In this document: in pieces, positions 44,627 through 52,408 of the stretch
How the letters are laid out: the number at the start of each line of letters is the position of its first letter
Position numbering within the stretch: the stretch's first letter is position 1
Assembly: GCA_910586985.1 (NCBI GenBank)
Contig: CAJUKK010000001.1
Coordinates: forward strand, 248,001 to 312,000
DNA: 64,000 nucleotides
Direction of reading: 5' to 3'
From: an uncultured Christensenellaceae bacterium
Lineage (GTDB): Bacteria > Bacillota > Clostridia > Christensenellales > Borkfalkiaceae
The notes under the pieces: model-generated
What the model saw: only the letters and a program-made list of their open reading frames with translations
What the model was told of the DNA's origin: nothing
Database searches by the model: none
Position numbers and translations under genes: made by a program

Positions 44627-45082
44627 ATGCGCTACCTGATTAAAAATAATTTTTCGTCAGAGCTTAAACGCGGCTTTGGCGGTAAAACGATTATATTTTG
44701 CGGTGAAGAGGTTTCGTTTATTTTACAGAGTCGATTTGCAATCCTGAGAAAAAAATTTCAGCTTATCGATAAATATGGCGAGTGCGTTTCCGTATTGCGG
44801 CGCGGAATGTTTTCGGTTTTTTCTAAATGGCGTATTGAAACTGCGGAGAAGAGGTTTTGTTTAAAATGGAAAGGGAAACTTACGCAGGACGTTTATTTGG
44901 CGGAAGTTGCCGAAATGCGGATTGAGAGTATTTTGGGTTCAAGATTGCGCGCTTATCGCTTGATGGAAAAGGCGGAGGAGACCGCGCGTCTGGAATACGG
45001 AAAAGAATATATACAGATCGACGCGGAAAACATAGAACATTTGTGCGCGTTGCTTTCAGTGAGCGTCTGTACGGATTGGTAA
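44627..45082 (+). CDS. Hypothetical protein, possibly LURP-one/Tubby-like fold
   Basis: A 151-residue soluble, basic protein starting three bases after the permease stop, without its own ribosome binding site, so translation is probably coupled. The alternation of short beta strands around F-Q-L-I-D-K-Y-G-E, then M-F-S-V-F-S-K-W-R-I-E-T-A, resembles LURP-one-related proteins, whose Tubby-like barrel may bind membrane. This is pattern resemblance only. As third gene of the ABC operon it may be an accessory factor. Confidence 0.55.
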   Translation: MRYLIKNNFSSELKRGFGGKTIIFCGEEVSFILQSRFAILRKKFQLIDKYGECVSVLRRGMFSVFSKWRIETAEKRFCLKWKGKLTQDVYLAEVAEMRIESILGSRLRAYRLMEKAEETARLEYGKEYIQIDAENIEHLCALLSVSVCTDW

Positions 45083-45086
45083 GAGA

Positions 45087-45116
45087 AAAACGCCCTCCCG
45101 ATCGGGAGGGCGTTTT
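45087..45116. terminator. Bidirectional terminator between convergent operons
   Basis: A perfect 30-base palindrome: A4 then CGCCCTCCCGA, mirrored, then T4. It lies between the converging ABC operon (plus) and the polyamine operon (minus) and should serve both. Confidence 0.93.
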
Positions 45117-45133
45117 ATTTGGCGTGATAACAA

Positions 45134-46711
45134 TTACTTTCGGTAGGGCTCCTGTTTTATCAAACGGTAGCCTTTTTTCGGTTTTAACCGGAAGAAGTCA
45201 ATTTTTCCGCCGAGCTTGACGAATACGACGAATGCGGCGATTGCCACAATACAAACGCAAATAACTATGATTGCCCATGCGTCGAGCGTTTCGCCTTTGA
45301 CTTTCGTCCAAAGTTCGTTAATACGCTCTCCTGCCTCGTCGGCGAAATATTCCATAGGAATACAGCGACGCATGACTTCCAAAGTCGGATATTGTGCGAA
45401 GAGCTGGCGTTCAAGCTGATCTTCGTAAGTGTAAATGGTCGCCTCTACGCCGAAAAAATATCCGATATCGTAGGGAACGGCATCTTCTTCATCTCCTTCT
45501 TCTACGCCGTAAGTGTCGTTAATATATTCAAGAACTTCGTCTCCTGCGATTACGGAGCTGTAACCGATGTAGTACATGTTACGAATAGCGCTTTCCGGTT
45601 TAGACATATAGTTGATATACGCCATCGCCGCATGTTTTGTCTCTTCGGAGCGGTTCTCATTTTTTGGCATAACCCAACCGTCAAACCAAAGATTTGCGCA
45701 CTCATCGGGTACATAATAATTTAAAAATACATTTTCGCTTTCCGCCGTATCGATTGCATAGACGGCATCGCCGCTCCATGCAAAATTGATAGATATAATT
45801 CCCTTTACCATGTCAAGCTTTCCGGAATCGGTTTCAAACCCGTAAATATTGCTCTTCATTTCAAGAAGAATATTCTGAACTTTTGCAACGGTATCAGGCG
45901 AAGTGTCGTTCATCATTATCGCCGCTTGTTCCGAAAACTCGGTTTCGCCGATTTCGCCCGATTCCAACTTGTCTTTTAATGAAATCAGTTCGTCTTGATA
46001 GAGGATAGCGAGTCCGATAAAGTAAGTGTCGCGTACGTTATCTTTTGTCGTAACTTTATTTTTATATTTTGTATCGAGTAAGACGCTCCAGTGCGATAAA
46101 TCCTCTGAGTCAACCAATTCCGGATTATAGATAAATCCCGTTGTGCCCCACATATATCCGGCGGCATATTCTCCCCAAGAATGTTGTTCTTTGTCGCCGT
46201 TTTCTTTTGTCAATGTTATATAGTGACTGTCGAATACGTCTTTAATGTAAGGGGAAACGTTTTGAATATAAGTGTTTTGTTCGTCTGTTTCGTCAAAGAA
46301 AGAAACGGGGAGCGGTTCAAGCATATTTTCCGAGGCAAGTTTCATGATCATGTATTCGGAAGGGCAAACAAGATCATATGTGTCGCCGAGTTTTAATTGG
46401 TTGTAAAGGTCTTCGTTTGTGCCGAAACAGGAATATTCCACGCGTACGGATTTGTGGTAAGTTTGTTCGTACCACAGTTCGAAATCGTCGAGAATAGAAG
46501 GCGCCACAATGGATGTTTCATCTACACCTTCATCTAAGAGCTGGTCGTAAACGTAAGAACCTTCGCCGCCGTCGTCGATATATTCTTCCCAGTTATAGAT
46601 TCGCAGAACAATTTGATCCTGTCCGCAACCCGAAAATGTACAGAGTATAGGGAGTAAGAGTGCGGATGCGCATGCAACGCAGATCGTTCTTTTAAGGGTT
46701 ATACGTTTCAT
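45134..46711 (-). CDS. potD: Polyamine ABC transporter substrate-binding protein, with C-terminal membrane helix
   Basis: A PotD-family binding protein of 525 residues, longer than the usual 350 or so. A signal peptide ends in a lipobox-like F-S-G-C with acceptor Cys29. The mature part opens with I-Y-N-W-E-E-Y-I, typical of PotD/PotF, and has Y-D-L-V-C-P-S-E-Y and F-A-W-S-G-D-A-V segments that line the polyamine cleft. A hydrophobic helix (about 479-498) and a basic cytoplasmic tail of about 27 residues end the protein, which is unusual in this family. It is the last gene of the operon, overlapping potC by four bases. Putrescine and spermidine cannot be told apart here. Confidence 0.9.
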   Translation of the reverse strand: MKRITLKRTICVACASALLLPILCTFSGCGQDQIVLRIYNWEEYIDDGGEGSYVYDQLLDEGVDETSIVAPSILDDFELWYEQTYHKSVRVEYSCFGTNEDLYNQLKLGDTYDLVCPSEYMIMKLASENMLEPLPVSFFDETDEQNTYIQNVSPYIKDVFDSHYITLTKENGDKEQHSWGEYAAGYMWGTTGFIYNPELVDSEDLSHWSVLLDTKYKNKVTTKDNVRDTYFIGLAILYQDELISLKDKLESGEIGETEFSEQAAIMMNDTSPDTVAKVQNILLEMKSNIYGFETDSGKLDMVKGIISINFAWSGDAVYAIDTAESENVFLNYYVPDECANLWFDGWVMPKNENRSEETKHAAMAYINYMSKPESAIRNMYYIGYSSVIAGDEVLEYINDTYGVEEGDEEDAVPYDIGYFFGVEATIYTYEDQLERQLFAQYPTLEVMRRCIPMEYFADEAGERINELWTKVKGETLDAWAIIVICVCIVAIAAFVVFVKLGGKIDFFRLKPKKGYRLIKQEPYRK

Positions 46712-47508
46712 CTGCGTTCCTCCTTTTTCTTTCTTCCCGTAAGGTTCGCAACGAGCACAACGGCAAGTATTATTACAAAGATGATTGTTGTAAGCGCCCA
46801 GAACGAGGAAAGGGTTTCGGCGGTGTGGGCATTTCCTTTGGTGGTTGCGTTATAGACGTATGTCGAAATCGTGTTAAAAGTAGAGGGTTTGCAGTAACTT
46901 GTGACAATATAGTCGTCAAGCGAAAGGGTAACGGCCAGCATGAATCCGGAAATGACTCCTGGAATAATTTGCGGCAAAACGACTTTAAAGAGCGCTTTTG
47001 CGGGACTTGCGCCGAGATCAAGGGCGGCTTCGTACAGGCTGCCGTCCATCTGCTTAAGCTTTGGTATAACGGAAAGTACTACAAAAGGAGTGCAGATGAC
47101 CATATGACCGACAACGAGCGTAAAAAAGGATTTTTCCATTCCTACGGTAACGAACGTGATGGCAAGTGCAAGCGCAGTAACGATTTCCGCGTTAATAATG
47201 GGAATTTGTGAAACGCCGCTGATTGCGGTACGCGTACGTTTTTTGCAATAGAACATTCCAAGGGCGCCGACAGTGCCGAGAACGGTGGAAAGAACTGCCG
47301 CAATAAGCGCGAGCAACAGCGTATTTCCTATCATACCGAGTATGGCAGGATCGGTAAAGAGAGCCGTATAGTGTTTGAAAGACGGCGCGCCCCAGGTGCC
47401 GATAAGGTCGGATTCGTTAAACGAATAAACGGCAAGTAAAAGAATCGGAGCGTATAAGAGCAAAAGAATTAAACCGATATAGAATGCTTTTAAACATTTT
47501 TTAATCAT
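46708..47508 (-). CDS. potC: Polyamine ABC transporter permease PotC
   Basis: A 266-residue inner-membrane permease with about six helices. The cytoplasmic coupling motif E-A-A-L-D-L-G-A-S-P-A-K-A-L-F-K-V-V-L-P (the EAA loop) contacts PotA. It has the PotC-like start Y-A-P-I-L-L-L-A-V-Y-S-F-N and an S-L-D-D-Y-I-V-T-S segment. It overlaps potB and potD by four bases each (ATGA), so it is translationally coupled. Confidence 0.93.
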   Translation of the reverse strand: MIKKCLKAFYIGLILLLLYAPILLLAVYSFNESDLIGTWGAPSFKHYTALFTDPAILGMIGNTLLLALIAAVLSTVLGTVGALGMFYCKKRTRTAISGVSQIPIINAEIVTALALAITFVTVGMEKSFFTLVVGHMVICTPFVVLSVIPKLKQMDGSLYEAALDLGASPAKALFKVVLPQIIPGVISGFMLAVTLSLDDYIVTSYCKPSTFNTISTYVYNATTKGNAHTAETLSSFWALTTIIFVIILAVVLVANLTGRKKKEERR

Positions 47509-48296
47509 AAATTTGCCCCCCGAACATTATCTTCCGATTTAAATCCACCCGTAAGCGCGGTAGATGTAAATACAATGATGAGTAGTATCAGCGCAATCAT
47601 TGAACCCATATGCCAATCCGTACCGAAATAAGTTTCGATAAATTTGCCGATAATCGTAACTTTGGAATTTCCGAGCATGTCCGAAACGACATAATTTGTC
47701 ATCGACGGTAAAAATACCATGGTAACTCCGCTCATGATTCCGGGCATGGACAGAGGGAGGGTAACGCGCGTAAACGTTGTAAAAGAATTCCCTCCGAGAT
47801 CTGCGCTCGCCTCATAGAGTGAATTATCGATTTTCATCATAGTGGTATAGAGCGGTAGAATCATGAACGGCAGAAAGTCATATACCATGCCGAAAATGGT
47901 ATTAAAGTAATTGGCTTCACCGAGCAGTCCGATCCAATTGAGTAATTCGCGGATTGCGTTGACTCTTAATACGAAGTTGATCCACATGGGCGTGACGAAT
48001 AGAAACAGTAAAACGAACTTCCGTTTCATTTTACTGCGTGCAAGTATAAGTGCGACGGGATAGGCGATGATAAGGCACACCGCCGTGGTGACGATCGCAA
48101 TAACAAATGAGTAAACGATAGTACTGAGTTTTGTCGGATCGGAGAAAAATTTAACGAAATTTCCGAAAGAGAAATTCATATTTTTATCCGTAAACGCATA
48201 TATGAAGATAACAAGCATCGGGAGAATGACAAAAAATATAAGAAATACGCAGTAGGGGATGCACAGCGTCTTTCTCGAAAAACGCGGCATTTTCAT
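47505..48296 (-). CDS. potB: Polyamine ABC transporter permease PotB
   Basis: A 263-residue permease with about six helices and an EAA loop (E-A-S-A-D-L-G-G-N-S) about 90 residues from the C-terminus. The N-terminal P-Y-C-V-F-L-I-F-F-V-I-L-P-M-L-V helix is typical of PotB. It pairs with PotC to form the membrane channel. ATGA overlaps join it to potA and potC. Confidence 0.93.
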   Translation of the reverse strand: MKMPRFSRKTLCIPYCVFLIFFVILPMLVIFIYAFTDKNMNFSFGNFVKFFSDPTKLSTIVYSFVIAIVTTAVCLIIAYPVALILARSKMKRKFVLLFLFVTPMWINFVLRVNAIRELLNWIGLLGEANYFNTIFGMVYDFLPFMILPLYTTMMKIDNSLYEASADLGGNSFTTFTRVTLPLSMPGIMSGVTMVFLPSMTNYVVSDMLGNSKVTIIGKFIETYFGTDWHMGSMIALILLIIVFTSTALTGGFKSEDNVRGANL

Positions 48297-49798
48297 CTCT
48301 TTTTCTCCTCGGTATGTTTAAGCGACAGCTTGATTTTCTCTTTGGGAATAATAACTGATACAAAGTCATTTTCATTCCATAGATCGGCGGAAGTAAATAC
48401 GAAATCTTCTTCGCTTTCTTCGGTGCGGACAATCAGGCGGTAGTGATCGCCCTTATATATGATAGAAATGATATGTCCTGTTGTGCCGCCTGCGGTTTCG
48501 TCGTCGCTGATCATAACGTCGTTTAAGCCGACTTCTACGCGCACTTCCGTGCCGGTAAGATCAATCCGTTCTCCCGTTTCGGTGACAAGATATTCTTCTT
48601 CGTCAATACGGCTGTTCGGATAGAGTTGGGTGACGTCGCATTCAAATTCGCCGTCTGCAAATTCTACGGTGTTTCGTTTGGTGATCGTGCCGTCAAATAC
48701 GTTCGTTGTATATTTGGGCTTCATCAGATGGATGCCGTCGGGGGACACGTTCATGCCGATTGTTTCGCCGACAGTACGGTTTTCTGTGCTTTGAATAACA
48801 AATTCAAATCTTCCGACTTGCACGGTGATTTCATAGTGTATCCCTTTGAATACGACAGAGATGACTTCGCCTTTGAGTTTTCCGTCTTCGGGTGTGCACA
48901 TGTGCACGTCTTCGGGACGAACAACAACATCAACAAGTTCATTTTTTTCAAATTTATCAAGGCAATCGAACGTTTTACCGCAGAATTTAACCTTTTTGTC
49001 GCCGACTACCGTACCGTTAAAAATATTGCTCTCGCCGATAAAATCGGCTACAAAGGTATTTGCCGGTTCATTGTAGATATCGGTCGGTGTTCCGATCTGC
49101 TGAACAACGCCGTCTGCCATTACGACAATCGTATCTGACATAGTGAGCGCTTCTTCCTGATCGTGTGTAACGTATATAAAGGTAATGCCGAGGCGCTTAT
49201 GCATTTCTTTCAGTTCAATCTGCATCTCTTTGCGCATTTTTAAATCGAGCGCGCCAAGCGGTTCGTCAAGAAGAAGAATTTCAGGTTCATTGACAATTGC
49301 GCGCGCAATGGCAACGCGCTGTTGTTGTCCGCCGGAAAGGGTGGATACGGAACGTTTTTCGAAACCTTCGAGGTCGACGACGGCGAGGGCTTTTTTTACT
49401 TTCTCGGCGATTTCTTTTTTAGAAAAGCGTTCGGTTTTAGTGTACGTTTCGCCGTTTTCGTTCTGATAGGTGTTGACGACTTTTTTGCAACGCAGTCCGA
49501 ATGCAATGTTTTCAAAAATATTAAGATGGGGAAAGAGCGCATAACGCTGAAATACCGTATTAACGGGGCGTTTATTGGGCGGCAAAAGCGAAATATCTTT
49601 GCCGTTAAGTAAAATCTGACCGCTTGTCGGGATATCGAAACCGGCGATCATTCTGAGCGTCGTTGTCTTTCCGCAACCAGACGGGCCTAAAAAGGTAATA
49701 AATTCACCTTTGTTAACGTAAAAACTTACGTTGTCGATGACGAGGTTGTCGTCGTAGTATTTGGTAACTCCCTTTAATTCGATGATGTGTTCAGCCAT
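48293..49798 (-). CDS. potA: Polyamine ABC transporter ATPase PotA with duplicated regulatory domain
   Basis: A 501-residue ATPase; PotA is usually about 370. Walker A GPSGCGKTT, signature LSGGQQQR, Walker B L-L-L-D-E-P and the T-H-D-Q-E-E-A switch are intact. An insertion rich in charged residues (about 105-125) lies before the signature. After the nucleotide domain two TOBE-like units follow: first N-I-F-N-G-T through G-I-H-L-M-K, then N-V-F-D-G-T through K-I-K-L-S-L-K. The second repeats the same strands, including I-S-V-V-F-K-G against I-S-I-I-Y-K-G. AAGGAG five bases before ATG overlaps the stop of the regulator gene. Confidence 0.93.
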   Translation of the reverse strand: MAEHIIELKGVTKYYDDNLVIDNVSFYVNKGEFITFLGPSGCGKTTTLRMIAGFDIPTSGQILLNGKDISLLPPNKRPVNTVFQRYALFPHLNIFENIAFGLRCKKVVNTYQNENGETYTKTERFSKKEIAEKVKKALAVVDLEGFEKRSVSTLSGGQQQRVAIARAIVNEPEILLLDEPLGALDLKMRKEMQIELKEMHKRLGITFIYVTHDQEEALTMSDTIVVMADGVVQQIGTPTDIYNEPANTFVADFIGESNIFNGTVVGDKKVKFCGKTFDCLDKFEKNELVDVVVRPEDVHMCTPEDGKLKGEVISVVFKGIHYEITVQVGRFEFVIQSTENRTVGETIGMNVSPDGIHLMKPKYTTNVFDGTITKRNTVEFADGEFECDVTQLYPNSRIDEEEYLVTETGERIDLTGTEVRVEVGLNDVMISDDETAGGTTGHIISIIYKGDHYRLIVRTEESEEDFVFTSADLWNENDFVSVIIPKEKIKLSLKHTEEKKR

Positions 49799-49807
49799 GT
49801 TTTCTCC

Positions 49808-50341
49808 TTAAAAATTAGGAGGCGTAGAGATCCAGATAAATTTTGCTTTCCCTTTGCCTTTATTGATAATTTGATGTTCTTTATTTGCCGTAAAGTAAAA
49901 ACTTTCGCCTTTTTTTGCGTTGTGAGTTTTTCCCGCCCGAACGATCGCAATGCGACCTTCGAGAACAAAACCGAATTCCTCGCCTTCGTGGGGGAAATCG
50001 ACCTGCGTGGATGATCCCGCCTCGAGTTCCACAAGTACGGGTTCCATTGCATTTTTTTGCGCGTTGGGAATTACCCAATTCCATAGCATGCCATCGGAAC
50101 GTTTTTCGATGTATTCTTGTTCTGTAAAAACAATCTTTTCTTCGGTTTCTTCATGGAAAAAGTCGGAAAGATTGCTGCCGAGTGCGTTTAGCAGATCGCA
50201 CAATGTCGTGATGGACGGACTTGTAAGATCGTTTTCAAGCTGAGAAATATATCCTTTTGTCAACTCGCAACGGTCGGCAAGTTCTTCCTGCGTTAAGTTT
50301 TTTTGCTGTCGCATGTCTTTGAGTTTTGTGCCGAGTTCCAT
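49808..50341 (-). CDS. XRE-family regulator with C-terminal cupin domain
   Basis: A 177-residue protein. Residues 1-60 form a helix-turn-helix (L-T-Q-E-E-L-A-D-R, then K-G-Y-I-S-Q-L-E-N-D), and residues 105-177 a small cupin barrel that probably senses a small molecule. This layout is the PuuR type of polyamine-responsive repressor, which fits its place as first gene of the polyamine operon. Two ATGs are available: the one at 50341 has GAGGA six bases upstream, while the one at 50347 touches that site, so 50341 is chosen. Operator-like repeats lie just upstream, so autoregulation is likely. Confidence 0.88.
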   Translation of the reverse strand: MELGTKLKDMRQQKNLTQEELADRCELTKGYISQLENDLTSPSITTLCDLLNALGSNLSDFFHEETEEKIVFTEQEYIEKRSDGMLWNWVIPNAQKNAMEPVLVELEAGSSTQVDFPHEGEEFGFVLEGRIAIVRAGKTHNAKKGESFYFTANKEHQIINKGKGKAKFIWISTPPNF

Positions 50342-50368
50342 TGTCATTCCTCATTAAAATTGTGCATT

Positions 50369-50445
50369 GTTTAGTAAAAGTAAACTTTTCGTGCGTTTTT
50401 ACAAAACGTCAGTAAAAATAAACAAAAAGTTTACTAAAAATAAAC
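50369..50445. promoter_or_regulatory. Repeated operator-like sites GTTTA-N7-TAAAC
   Basis: GTTTAGTAAAAGTAAAC (50369-50385) and GTTTACTAAAAATAAAC (50429-50445) are 17-bp imperfect palindromes differing at two positions. A degenerate copy (50407-50423) lies between them. All are just downstream of the predicted transcription start of the polyamine operon, where bound repressor would block elongation or clearance. Confidence 0.65.
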
Positions 50446-50460
50446 CAAAGAACGGAAAAC

Positions 50461-50489
50461 AGTATATTCTTTTTTTAGTTGCTTGTCAA
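50461..50489 (-). promoter_or_regulatory. Sigma-A promoter of the polyamine operon
   Basis: On the minus strand TTGACA (50484-50489), 17 bases, TATACT (50461-50466). Transcription would start near 50454, giving a leader of about 110 bases that contains the repeated operator-like sites. Confidence 0.85.
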
Positions 50490-50533
50490 CTGTTTGAAAA
50501 GGATTTTTGTCGAATTTTATAAAAAATAAACAA

Positions 50534-50572
50534 AAAAAGCGTTTGCTGTAAACGGATACGCGAACGCTTTTT
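50534..50572. terminator. Terminator-like hairpin between the polyamine operon and rpsT
   Basis: A 13-bp stem with one G/T pair (50534-50546 with 50560-50572) and a 13-base loop, flanked by A/T runs on both sides. The longer U tract would be made on the minus strand, so it may be a backup terminator insulating the polyamine promoter from rpsT read-through. The 50573-50618 stretch holds nothing else convincing. Confidence 0.6.
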
Positions 50573-50618
50573 AAAGATATAAATTATAATAATGAATAGG
50601 AGAGGGGATCACAATGAA

Positions 50619-50645
50619 AAAGCGCCCGCAAAATTTGCGGGCGAA
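50619..50645 (-). terminator. Rho-independent terminator of rpsT
   Basis: A GC-rich stem (50623-50632 with 50634-50643) followed on the minus strand by CTTTTTC. It lies about 20 bases after the rpsT stop. Confidence 0.85.
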
Positions 50646-50663
50646 TTTCAATACGTAAAAATT

Positions 50664-50930
50664 TTAAGCGGCTAACGTAGCGAGTTTCTTTGCAAGCTTA
50701 GCCTTTTTGTTGTTGGCGTTATTCTTGTGAAGAATACCCTTTGTAACCGCGGAGTCAATCGCAGAAACGGTTTCGGAATAGAGAGCGTTTGCGGTCTCTT
50801 TGTCTCCTGCGCTGACAGCGTTTAAAAACTTTTTGATAGAAGTTTTAAGCGCGGATTTAATTGCTTTGTTTTGCAGTGCTTTTTTCTCGGTAACCAGAAC
50901 GCGCTTTTTTGCGGATTTAATGTTGGGCAC
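50664..50930 (-). CDS. rpsT: 30S ribosomal protein S20
   Basis: An 88-residue basic protein rich in Lys and Ala, binding 16S rRNA early in 30S assembly. The sequence P-N-I-K-S-A-K-K-R-V after the start is the family N-terminus. That favours GTG at 50930, 11 bases after AAGGAG; an in-frame ATG at 50939 is only two bases from that site. The central A-I-D-S-A-V-T-K-G-I-L-H-K-N-N-A segment is diagnostic. It has its own promoter and terminator and is divergent from murI. Confidence 0.95.
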   Translation of the reverse strand: MPNIKSAKKRVLVTEKKALQNKAIKSALKTSIKKFLNAVSAGDKETANALYSETVSAIDSAVTKGILHKNNANNKKAKLAKKLATLAA

Positions 50931-50968
50931 GGTAATCATATCTCCTTTCAATCAAATTAACCTTGAAT

Positions 50969-50997
50969 ATTTTAACATAAAACAAAGTTCTTGTAAA
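50969..50997 (-). promoter_or_regulatory. Sigma-A promoter of rpsT
   Basis: On the minus strand TTTACA (50992-50997), 17 bases, TAAAAT (50969-50974), with TG one base upstream of the -10. Confidence 0.75.
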
Positions 50998-51045
50998 CTG
51001 TTTTTTCGCGAAAAATAACAAAATTTCAATGAAAAAAGGGAAAAT

Positions 51046-51855
51046 ATGCATCGAAGTTTTAAAGTAGGGGTATTTGACAGCGGAATCGGCGGGTTAAACG
51101 TGTTGTCTGCCTGTATTCGTTTGGCTCCGCATCTTAACTATTATTATATAGGCGACAATAAGCATGCGCCTTACGGTAACAAATCTTGCGAAGAAATTTA
51201 TTACCGCGTCAGTTGTGCCGTAGAATTATTTAAGCTGATCGGGATTGATGCAGTTGTGCTTGGGTGCAACACGGCAACTGCTGTATGTGTTCAACGACTG
51301 CGTGAGAAGTATGCTTTCCCGATTATAGGAACGGAGCCTGCCGTTGCTCCGGCGGCGCGCTCGTATCGTCGTCCGCTTGTAATTTGTACGCCTCGCACGG
51401 CGGAAAGTGCTCGCTTAAAAGAACTGATTGCACGATTTCCGAATGTTTCTTTCACCGTTGCGCCCATGCCGAAGCTTGCAGGCGAAATTGAACGTTCGCT
51501 TACATGCGGCAAATTGCCGACCATTGCCGACCACTTACCGCGCGGCGATTATGACTGCGTGATTTTAGGGTGTACCCATTATGCCTTTGTCCGTAGTCAA
51601 ATTGAACGATTTTACCGTCTACCTGTGTTTGATGGGGCGGAAGGTACGGCAAAACGTTTAATTAGCCTACTTGATAATAAAAATATTGAATGCAAAGGGC
51701 GGATTTTAGGGACGATTGACCACCGCTATTTAGACTGCAAAAACAAACAAAAGTTCGCATTTTTAAAGGGCATATGTCTAAATAACGTTACTTTTCTTGG
51801 AGAATCACGCGATATTAACGAAAAAATCTACAAACAAATGTTTGTATTACAATAA
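51046..51855 (+). CDS. murI: Glutamate racemase
   Basis: Converts L- to D-glutamate for peptidoglycan stems. The 269 residues show V-F-D-S-G-I-G-G-L at the start, the first catalytic Cys in G-C-N-T-A-T-A and the second in G-C-T-H-Y, plus the P-Y-G-N-K substrate segment. The last 30-40 residues are a family-atypical extension. AAAGGG lies five bases before the ATG. It stands at the head of the cell wall and division cluster, divergent from rpsT, with no clear promoter of its own visible. Confidence 0.95.
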   Translation: MHRSFKVGVFDSGIGGLNVLSACIRLAPHLNYYYIGDNKHAPYGNKSCEEIYYRVSCAVELFKLIGIDAVVLGCNTATAVCVQRLREKYAFPIIGTEPAVAPAARSYRRPLVICTPRTAESARLKELIARFPNVSFTVAPMPKLAGEIERSLTCGKLPTIADHLPRGDYDCVILGCTHYAFVRSQIERFYRLPVFDGAEGTAKRLISLLDNKNIECKGRILGTIDHRYLDCKNKQKFAFLKGICLNNVTFLGESRDINEKIYKQMFVLQ

Positions 51856-51907
51856 AGTGAATATGAAGAGCCTATTTCTCGAAAAAATATTGTTTCTTTT
51901 CAAAAAA

Positions 51908-51951
51908 AGTGGTCAGAAGTGGTTGACAATCCCCTAAAAGTGTAGTAAAAT
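51908..51951 (+). promoter_or_regulatory. mraZ promoter with candidate MraZ boxes
   Basis: Perfect TTGACA (51923-51928), 17 bases, TAAAAT (51946-51951). AGTGGT occurs at 51908 and again at 51918, a 10-base period as in known MraZ TGGGN repeats, with the second copy touching the -35. Autorepression by MraZ is the family precedent. Confidence 0.75.
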
Positions 51952-51981
51952 GGTCATACATTACCGAAGAGGGGCGAAAGG

Positions 51982-52407
51982 ATGACCTATCTGGGTGGAA
52001 CGGCTGCGCATCAGCTTGACACAAAAAACAGAATACGCATTCCGGCGAACTACCGCGCCGCGCTTGGCAAGGAATATTTTTTCCTAGCAGGCTCGCAAGG
52101 TTGTATTTTCGTCTACTCGAAAGAAGCTCTTGAAGAGAAATTAAAAGAATTCGACAATATCAATAACGGCGATAAAAAGAAAATGCTTGCAAAGCGCAAG
52201 ATTCAAAGCGCGATTTTTCCTGTAGAAGAAGATACCCAAGGCCGTGTAACCGTATCACAGTTCTTACGTAATCATGCAGGAATCACGCGCGACTTAATTA
52301 CGGTAGGCATGGGAACGCACCTCGAAATCTGGGCCAAAGAACGTTATGTAAGCGATGTGGACGATCAGATGAGTCTTGACGATGCTTACGAGGCTTTGGG
52401 ATTCTGA
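51982..52407 (+). CDS. mraZ: Transcriptional regulator MraZ
   Basis: A 141-residue DNA-binding regulator of the division and cell wall operon. Two SpoVT/AbrB-like halves are seen, each with the D-x-x-x-R motif: L-D-T-K-N-R-I-R-I-P and T-Q-G-R-V-T-V. AGAGGGG lies seven bases before ATG. The stop is one base from the rsmH start, so the two are coupled as in other bacteria. Confidence 0.96.
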   Translation: MTYLGGTAAHQLDTKNRIRIPANYRAALGKEYFFLAGSQGCIFVYSKEALEEKLKEFDNINNGDKKKMLAKRKIQSAIFPVEEDTQGRVTVSQFLRNHAGITRDLITVGMGTHLEIWAKERYVSDVDDQMSLDDAYEALGF

Positions 52408-52408
52408 T

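Noticed and set aside
50585..50590. TATAAT as a plus-strand promoter -10
   Set aside because: No -35-like hexamer occurs 16-18 bases upstream and there is no plus-strand gene before murI.
50614..50658. A 14-residue plus-strand frame starting at ATG after AGGAGAGGGG
   Set aside because: It coincides with the rpsT terminator stem, has no credible promoter and ends within the hairpin. The purine-rich tract is more likely coincidence.
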